This document shows, piece by piece, positions 4,706-5,700 of a stretch of DNA of 5,700 nt. Below the pieces are notes generated by a model, which did not search any database, was not told where the DNA came from, and saw only the letters and a program-made list of their open reading frames with translations. Source of the DNA: JAKZSU01 sp047517485 (GTDB taxonomy: Bacteria; Pseudomonadota; Alphaproteobacteria; UBA7887); assembly GCA_047517485.1 (NCBI GenBank), contig JAKZSU010000253.1:1-5700 (forward strand), read 5' to 3'. The position numbers and the translations under genes are program-made. Within the stretch, counting starts at the first letter, position 1; the number at the start of each line of letters is the position of its first letter.

Positions 4706-5563
4706 ATGACTATTGTTGAATATCGCCCCCGCCGCAGCCTGATTTTCGCGCCCGGCGACCGGATCGAACTGTATCCCAAGGCGCTGGCGACCGGCGCCGA
4801 TATCGTCTGCATCGATCTCGAGGACGCGGTGGCGCCGAAAAACAAGGCGCGCGCACGGGCCGACGTGATGGCATTGTTCGCCGAGCCACAAGTCGACGAC
4901 GGGATCGAGCGGGTGGTGCGGATCAACTGTTTACGGTGTGGCGACGGCCTGCGCGATGTGTTGGCGGTGCTGGAGACCGATACGCCGCCGCCGGCCTTGG
5001 CGATGACCAAGGTAAGAAGCGCCGATGAGATCCGCCAGCTCGCCGAGCTGTTGGGCGAGGGGCCGCACGCGGCGATCCGCCTGCACGTCATCGTCGAGAC
5101 CAATGATGCCTTGGAAGCCGCGTACGACATCGCTCAGGCGAGCGACCGGGTGGATTCGCTGCTCTTCGGCGCGGTCGACATGGCGGCGGAACTGCGCACC
5201 CACGTGTCGTGGGAGACCCTGCTCTATGCGCGCTCGCGGCTGGTCAATGCCGCGGCCGGCGCCGGGCTCGACCTGATCGACGTGCCGCATCTCGATCTCG
5301 ATGACCCGGCCGGTCTCGAGGACGCGGCCAAGCGCGCCGCCGACCTCGGCTTTACCGGCAAGGCGGCGATTCATCCGACCCAGATCGATGTCATCAACCG
5401 CACTTTTAGTCCCGACGAAGAAGAGATCGCTCATGCGCGCCGCGTCATCCAGGCGTTCGACGAGGCGGCGGGCAAATTGGTGGTGATCGATGGCAAACTG
5501 ATCGAGCCGCCGGTGCTGCGTTCGATGGTTCGCGTAGTGGCAATCGCCGACCGTCTCGGCTAG
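4706..5563 (+). CDS. CitE/HpcH-HpaI-family CoA-ester lyase (malyl-CoA or citramalyl-CoA lyase-like)
   Basis: A 285-residue TIM-barrel protein, normal length for CitE-type lyases that cleave or condense beta-hydroxyacyl-CoA esters such as malyl-CoA, beta-methylmalyl-CoA or citramalyl-CoA. Family landmarks in order: RRSLIFAPGDR (9-19), the DLEDAV acidic motif (Glu39, Asp40), Arg72 in VRIN, Glu131 in VIVETNDALEA and Asp158 in FGAVDMAAEL (expected Mg2+ ligands), and GKAAIHPTQI (218-227). No signal or membrane segment is seen; it should be cytosolic. The exact substrate, and lyase versus thioesterase activity, cannot be decided from sequence. ATG 4706 is chosen from the AAGGA site and because homologues begin near the RRSLIF segment. 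The repeat element ends 33 bp upstream, so the promoter is inside or beyond it. The stop TAG (5561-5563) may coincide with the TA target of the adjoining IS630-type element. No second citrate-lyase subunit is nearby, so it is not part of a citrate lyase complex here. Confidence 0.85.
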   Translation: MTIVEYRPRRSLIFAPGDRIELYPKALATGADIVCIDLEDAVAPKNKARARADVMALFAEPQVDDGIERVVRINCLRCGDGLRDVLAVLETDTPPPALAMTKVRSADEIRQLAELLGEGPHAAIRLHVIVETNDALEAAYDIAQASDRVDSLLFGAVDMAAELRTHVSWETLLYARSRLVNAAAGAGLDLIDVPHLDLDDPAGLEDAAKRAADLGFTGKAAIHPTQIDVINRTFSPDEEEIAHARRVIQAFDEAAGKLVVIDGKLIEPPVLRSMVRVVAIADRLG

Positions 5564-5579
5564 TGGTTCGACACAGAGG
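5564..5579. mobile_element. Probable terminal segment of the IS630-type element
   Basis: Only 16 bp separate the CoA-lyase stop from the transposase stop. IS630-family elements insert at TA and have short inverted repeats just outside the transposase gene, so the element edge should be here, perhaps beginning GTGGTTCGAC after the TA at 5561-5562. The other end is outside the window, so the boundary is inferred. Confidence 0.4.
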
Positions 5580-5700
5580 TTATGACTCTTTGGGCTGATC
5601 TTCGATCGGTAGATGGGGCTTCGGATAGGCGCGACTCAGTTTGTGTCTGGCTTTCTCCGTCGTGAACATCCATTTGATGCGCGCGGCGCTGTCGTTGCGC
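5580..5700 (-). CDS. IS630-family transposase, C-terminal fragment (continues beyond the window)
   Basis: The minus strand reads 39 codons in frame from the window edge to TAA at 5580-5582. The peptide contains NDSAARIKWMFTTEKARHKL followed by SRAYPKP. The pattern of an aromatic-Phe-Thr-Thr-x-x-Ala-Arg-x-Lys-Leu block followed by a short tail is characteristic of the C-terminus of IS630-type DDE transposases, which move DNA by cut-and-paste into TA sites. The catalytic residues lie outside the window, so completeness cannot be judged. It is convergent with the CoA-lyase gene, with stops 16 bp apart. Assignment rests on recognition of this tail only. Confidence 0.65.
   Translation of the reverse strand, partial: RNDSAARIKWMFTTEKARHKLSRAYPKPHLPIEDQPKES

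Overview
The window looks like a high-GC alphaproteobacterial chromosome segment, probably from a Rhodospirillales-type organism. This rests on the strongly GC-biased third codon positions, a hopanoid-associated epimerase (HpnA), and a GAAC-N7-GAAC site, which is the alphaproteobacterial form of the LexA box. It reads as an ordinary metabolic/repair region that mobile DNA has entered at several points.

Layout from left to right. Positions 1-125 look like the end of an insertion sequence (IS21-like by its tandem terminal repeats and CA end). It appears to have replaced the last codons of a minus-strand class III nucleotide-cyclase-like gene (98-1345). A very AT-rich stretch of about 60 bp holds that gene's likely promoter, inside a perfect 14-bp palindrome. 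Next comes a small minus-strand zinc-ribbon gene (1382-1651) with a perfect LexA-type box just upstream. A 264-bp palindromic element (copy 1, 1731-1994) then abuts a minus-strand class II aldolase/adducin-family gene (1993-2775) and supplies part of its TAG stop. Divergent from the aldolase gene is hpnA (2844-3836, plus). It overlaps the 3' end of the convergent recX gene (3827-4372, minus) by 10 bp. A second copy of the palindromic element (4406-4672) fills most of the gap between recX and a divergent CitE/HpcH-HpaI-family CoA-ester lyase gene (4706-5563, plus). The window ends in the C-terminus of an IS630-type transposase on the minus strand.

The most striking object is the 265-bp repeat. 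Each copy is drawn as a perfectly closed three-way junction: a 33-bp outer stem, two inner hairpins with 20-22-bp stems, and a conserved 7-nt linker. The copies are in opposite orientation. Fourteen base pairs differ between them by compensated double changes, so the pairing is preserved although the sequence is not. The two inner hairpins also share a related loop module on unrelated stems. I cannot tell from one window whether this is a known repeat family, a non-autonomous transposon or a structured RNA.

The genes do not form one pathway. RecX (RecA modulator) and the LexA-box gene both point to DNA-damage responses but are 2 kb apart and not in one operon. HpnA belongs to hopanoid biosynthesis. 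The aldolase-like and CitE-like proteins are probable carbon-metabolism enzymes of unknown substrate.
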